64,000 bases of DNA from Streptomyces sp. NBC_01294 (GTDB lineage: Bacteria; Actinomycetota; Actinomycetes; Streptomycetales; Streptomycetaceae). The DNA lies in NCBI RefSeq assembly GCF_035917235.1, contig NZ_CP108424.1, positions 124,001-188,000 of the forward strand. The letters run 5' to 3'. The translations under genes were made by a program, and so were the position numbers. Shown one piece after another: positions 61,819 to 64,000 of this stretch (positions are counted from its first letter, which is position 1; each line of letters opens with the position of its first letter). Below the pieces are notes generated by a model. The model did no database searches and was not told where the DNA came from. It worked only from the letters and a program-made list of their open reading frames with translations.

Positions 61819-64000
61819 ATGTCTCGCGCACCCTTGTCCCGCCCACCCTTGTGGAGGGCGATCGTCGCGCTGGCAGCCGTCGCGCTGTCCCTCTACATCG
61901 CCCTCACCCAATCCGCCCGCCTCGGCCTCGATCTGCGCGGCGGCACCCAGATCGTCCTGGAGACCCGGGACTCACCCACCGTCAAGGCCGACGCCGCATC
62001 CACCGACCGCGCTCTGGAGGTCCTCAGGCAGCGCGTCGACGCCCTCGGCGTCTCCGAACCTGGCATCGCCCGCTCCGGCGAGAAACGGATCATCGTCGAA
62101 CTGCCCGGAGTGCAGGACCCACGCAAGGCCGCCGAGGTCATCGGCCGCACCGCACAGCTCACGGTCCACCCGGTGACGGGGGCGACGGCCGACAAGGGCT
62201 CCGCGAAGCCCGAGGCCGACGGATCGCGCACCCTGCCCGACCCGGACCAGCCGGGCAACCACCTGAAGCTGGGCCCCACCGCCCTCACCGGCGAGGGGGT
62301 CAAGGACGCCGAGGCGGTCCTGGACCAGCAGTCGCTCAGCGGCTGGATGGTCTCCCTCGACTTCCGCAAGGGCGCGGGCGACACCTGGGCGAAGATCACC
62401 TCGGACGCGGCGTGCGCGCCTCAGGGCGCTCCGGAACGCCGCGTCGTCATCGCCCTCGACAACAAGATCATCTCGGCGCCCGGCGTCACCGCGGACGTGG
62501 TGTGCGGGACCGGTATCACCGGCGGCTCCACGCAGATCAGCGGCGGCTTCGGCCGGGCCGAGGCGCGCGAGCTGGCGGCGCTCGTGAAGGGCGGCGCGCT
62601 GCCGGTGCCCCTCGACGTCGTGGAGCAGCGCACGGTCGGCCCGACGCTCGGCGCCGACGCAATCGAGGCGAGCACCAAGGCCGCGCTCATCGGCATCGCT
62701 CTGACCGCACTGTTCATCACCGTCGTCTACCGGCTCCTTGGCGCGCTCGCCGCCTTGGCCCTCGCGCTGTACGGCCTCATCTCGTACGCCGCTCTGGTGG
62801 CGCTCGGCGCGACGCTCACGCTGCCGGGGCTCGCCGGGTTCGTCCTGGCGATCGGCATGGCGGTGGACGCGAACGTCCTGGTCTTCGAACGGGCCAGGGA
62901 GGAGTACCTGGGCGTCCGTTCCAAGGACTTGGCGAAGCCGGTGAAGACCGGCTTCGCGAAGGCGTGGAGCGCGGTGATCGACTCGAACGTGACGACGCTG
63001 CTCGCCGCGGGATTGCTGTTCTTCTTCGCCACGGGCCCGGTCAAGGGCTTCGGGGTCACCCTGTGCATCGGCGTCCTGGCATCGATGCTCACGGCGCTCG
63101 TGATCACCCGCGCGCTCGCGGACTTCGCCGTCGCCCGCAGCTTCGTACGCAAGCGCCCCGGTCTGACGGGCATCGCCTCGACGGGCCGGGTCCGCACATG
63201 GCTGTCCCGCCGCAACCCGAACCTGGTCCGCCACCGTCGCCGCTGGCTCGGCGCGAGCGCACTCCTGGTGGCGGTGGCCGTCGCAGGAATCCTCATCCGC
63301 GGCCTGGACTTCGGCGTGGAGTTCACCGGCGGCCGCCTCGTCGAGTACAGCACCAGCAGGTCCGTCGACGCGGACACGGCCCGGAACGCCGTGTCCGACG
63401 CGGGGTTCCCGCGCGCGGTGGTGCAGGAGTCCGGCGACGGCGACATCACCGTACGCACGGTGAAGCTCACCGACGACGAACAGCAGCGCGTCAAGGCAGC
63501 CTTGGAGGAGCCCGGCGGAACCGTCACGGTGGAGCGTGACGAACAGATCGGCCCGAGCCTCGGCAGCGAACTGCGCCACAAGGCACTCCTGGCCCTGGGC
63601 ATCGCGGTGGCCGCCCAGCTGATCTACCTCAGCGTGCGGTTCCGCTGGACCCTGGCGGCAGCGGCAGTCTCTGCGATGGTCCACGACGTCTCCATCGTGG
63701 TGGGCCTGTTCGCCTGGCTGGGCAGGCCGGTGGACAGCGTCTTCCTGGCGGCGCTGCTCACGGTGATCGGCTACTCCGTGAACGACACGGTGGTCGTCTT
63801 CGACCGCGTCCGCGAAGCGCGCCGCCGAGACCCCCGAGGCGACCTGGAGAAAGCGGCCAACCACGCGGTGGTCCAGACACTCCCGCGCACGGTGAACACG
63901 GGTATGGGAGCCCTGTTCATCCTGACCGCACTGGCGGTACTGGGCGGCGACTCGCTGGCGGACTTCTCCGTGGCGCTGATCGCGGGCGTCCTGGTCGGCA
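61819..64000 (+). CDS. secDF: Protein translocase SecD-SecF fusion (partial, runs off right edge)
   Basis: 727 residues visible from the ATG at 61819 (GGAG six bases upstream). SecD half: N-terminal TM, LGLDLRGGTQIVLE, porter-like periplasmic domain, then TMs with GMAVDANVLVFERA. SecF half from about 470: ASALLVAVAVAGIL, FGVEFTGGRL, and GYSVNDTVVVFDRVREA. It uses the proton gradient to pull secreted proteins through SecYEG. Streptomycetes often have a separate secD and secF plus a fused extra copy, so this is likely the extra one. Confidence 0.9.
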   Translation, partial: MSRAPLSRPPLWRAIVALAAVALSLYIALTQSARLGLDLRGGTQIVLETRDSPTVKADAASTDRALEVLRQRVDALGVSEPGIARSGEKRIIVELPGVQDPRKAAEVIGRTAQLTVHPVTGATADKGSAKPEADGSRTLPDPDQPGNHLKLGPTALTGEGVKDAEAVLDQQSLSGWMVSLDFRKGAGDTWAKITSDAACAPQGAPERRVVIALDNKIISAPGVTADVVCGTGITGGSTQISGGFGRAEARELAALVKGGALPVPLDVVEQRTVGPTLGADAIEASTKAALIGIALTALFITVVYRLLGALAALALALYGLISYAALVALGATLTLPGLAGFVLAIGMAVDANVLVFERAREEYLGVRSKDLAKPVKTGFAKAWSAVIDSNVTTLLAAGLLFFFATGPVKGFGVTLCIGVLASMLTALVITRALADFAVARSFVRKRPGLTGIASTGRVRTWLSRRNPNLVRHRRRWLGASALLVAVAVAGILIRGLDFGVEFTGGRLVEYSTSRSVDADTARNAVSDAGFPRAVVQESGDGDITVRTVKLTDDEQQRVKAALEEPGGTVTVERDEQIGPSLGSELRHKALLALGIAVAAQLIYLSVRFRWTLAAAAVSAMVHDVSIVVGLFAWLGRPVDSVFLAALLTVIGYSVNDTVVVFDRVREARRRDPRGDLEKAANHAVVQTLPRTVNTGMGALFILTALAVLGGDSLADFSVALIAGVLVG

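Noticed and set aside
61851..63539. A 562-codon plus-strand Arg/Gly-rich frame
   Set aside because: Out-of-frame shadow of the SecD-SecF fusion, whose frame shows the conserved SecD and SecF motifs.
1..64000. tRNA or rRNA genes, riboswitches and other attachment sites
   Set aside because: None could be recognised by reading. tRNAscan and Infernal runs would be needed to exclude them.

Overview
The window is very GC-rich with strong third-position GC, and carries trans-AT polyketide synthase, SARP and gamma-butyrolactone genes, Tn3, IS3 and TnpB remnants and a second secDF. This points to a Streptomyces-like actinomycete. No rRNA or tRNA was recognised.

Positions 1-26,900 are one flank of an antibiotic cluster. 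On the minus strand an E1-type 2-oxoacid dehydrogenase (alpha and beta fused) overlaps by 4 bp a giant protein that starts as an E2 acyltransferase (lipoyl, subunit-binding and catalytic domains). That protein continues as ACP-KS-DH-KR-MT-ACP-ACP-KS without any AT domain and runs off the left edge. Next come a TetR regulator, a SARP, an ABC-F protein, an SDR, an epimerase, an AfsA/BarX-type butyrolactone synthase, two butyrolactone-receptor-type TetR proteins, a 14-TM exporter and its TetR regulator. The order barX-barA-barB-varS-varR is the one I remember for the virginiamycin regulatory island of Streptomyces virginiae. It is followed by a tautomerase, a DegT aminotransferase, an aryl-AMP ligase, an ornithine/lysine cyclodeaminase and a P450, which resemble visA-visD of the streptogramin B pathway. 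The cluster therefore looks like a streptogramin-type (A plus B) locus, with the branched-chain keto-acid dehydrogenase built into the polyketide loading step. NRPS genes expected after the P450 are not in the window.

Positions 27,000-34,800 look like an integrated plasmid: a field of short GGGAC(C/T)GA repeats, a primase-polymerase overlapping a P4-type helicase, small proteins including a Suppressor-of-fused homologue, and a recombinase destroyed by a frameshift and an IS3 element. Positions 34,800-39,000 hold a conflict-type system: a Trypco1-like protein and a trypsin-nSTAND ATPase-TM-WD40 protein with nearly identical blades.

Positions 39,000-48,500 are a decaying accessory zone with Tn3, IS5 and TnpB fragments, an ISAzo13-like element, a two-repeat type I-E CRISPR remnant without cas genes, and broken DUF721, CoiA-like and desulfhydrase-like genes. 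Positions 48,500-56,700 carry a DUF6461 gene, a secreted NucA/NucB nuclease, an alpha/beta hydrolase, a frameshifted carboxylesterase with a displaced fragment copy, a lipoprotein and a small cationic protein.

Positions 56,900-61,300 look like a second integrative element: two divergent genes around a perfect palindrome (one encodes a HEPN-motif protein with zinc ribbons), two small genes, a tyrosine recombinase, a second orphan CRISPR repeat and a Tn3 5' fragment. The right edge holds a small secreted protein and a SecD-SecF fusion that continues beyond the window.
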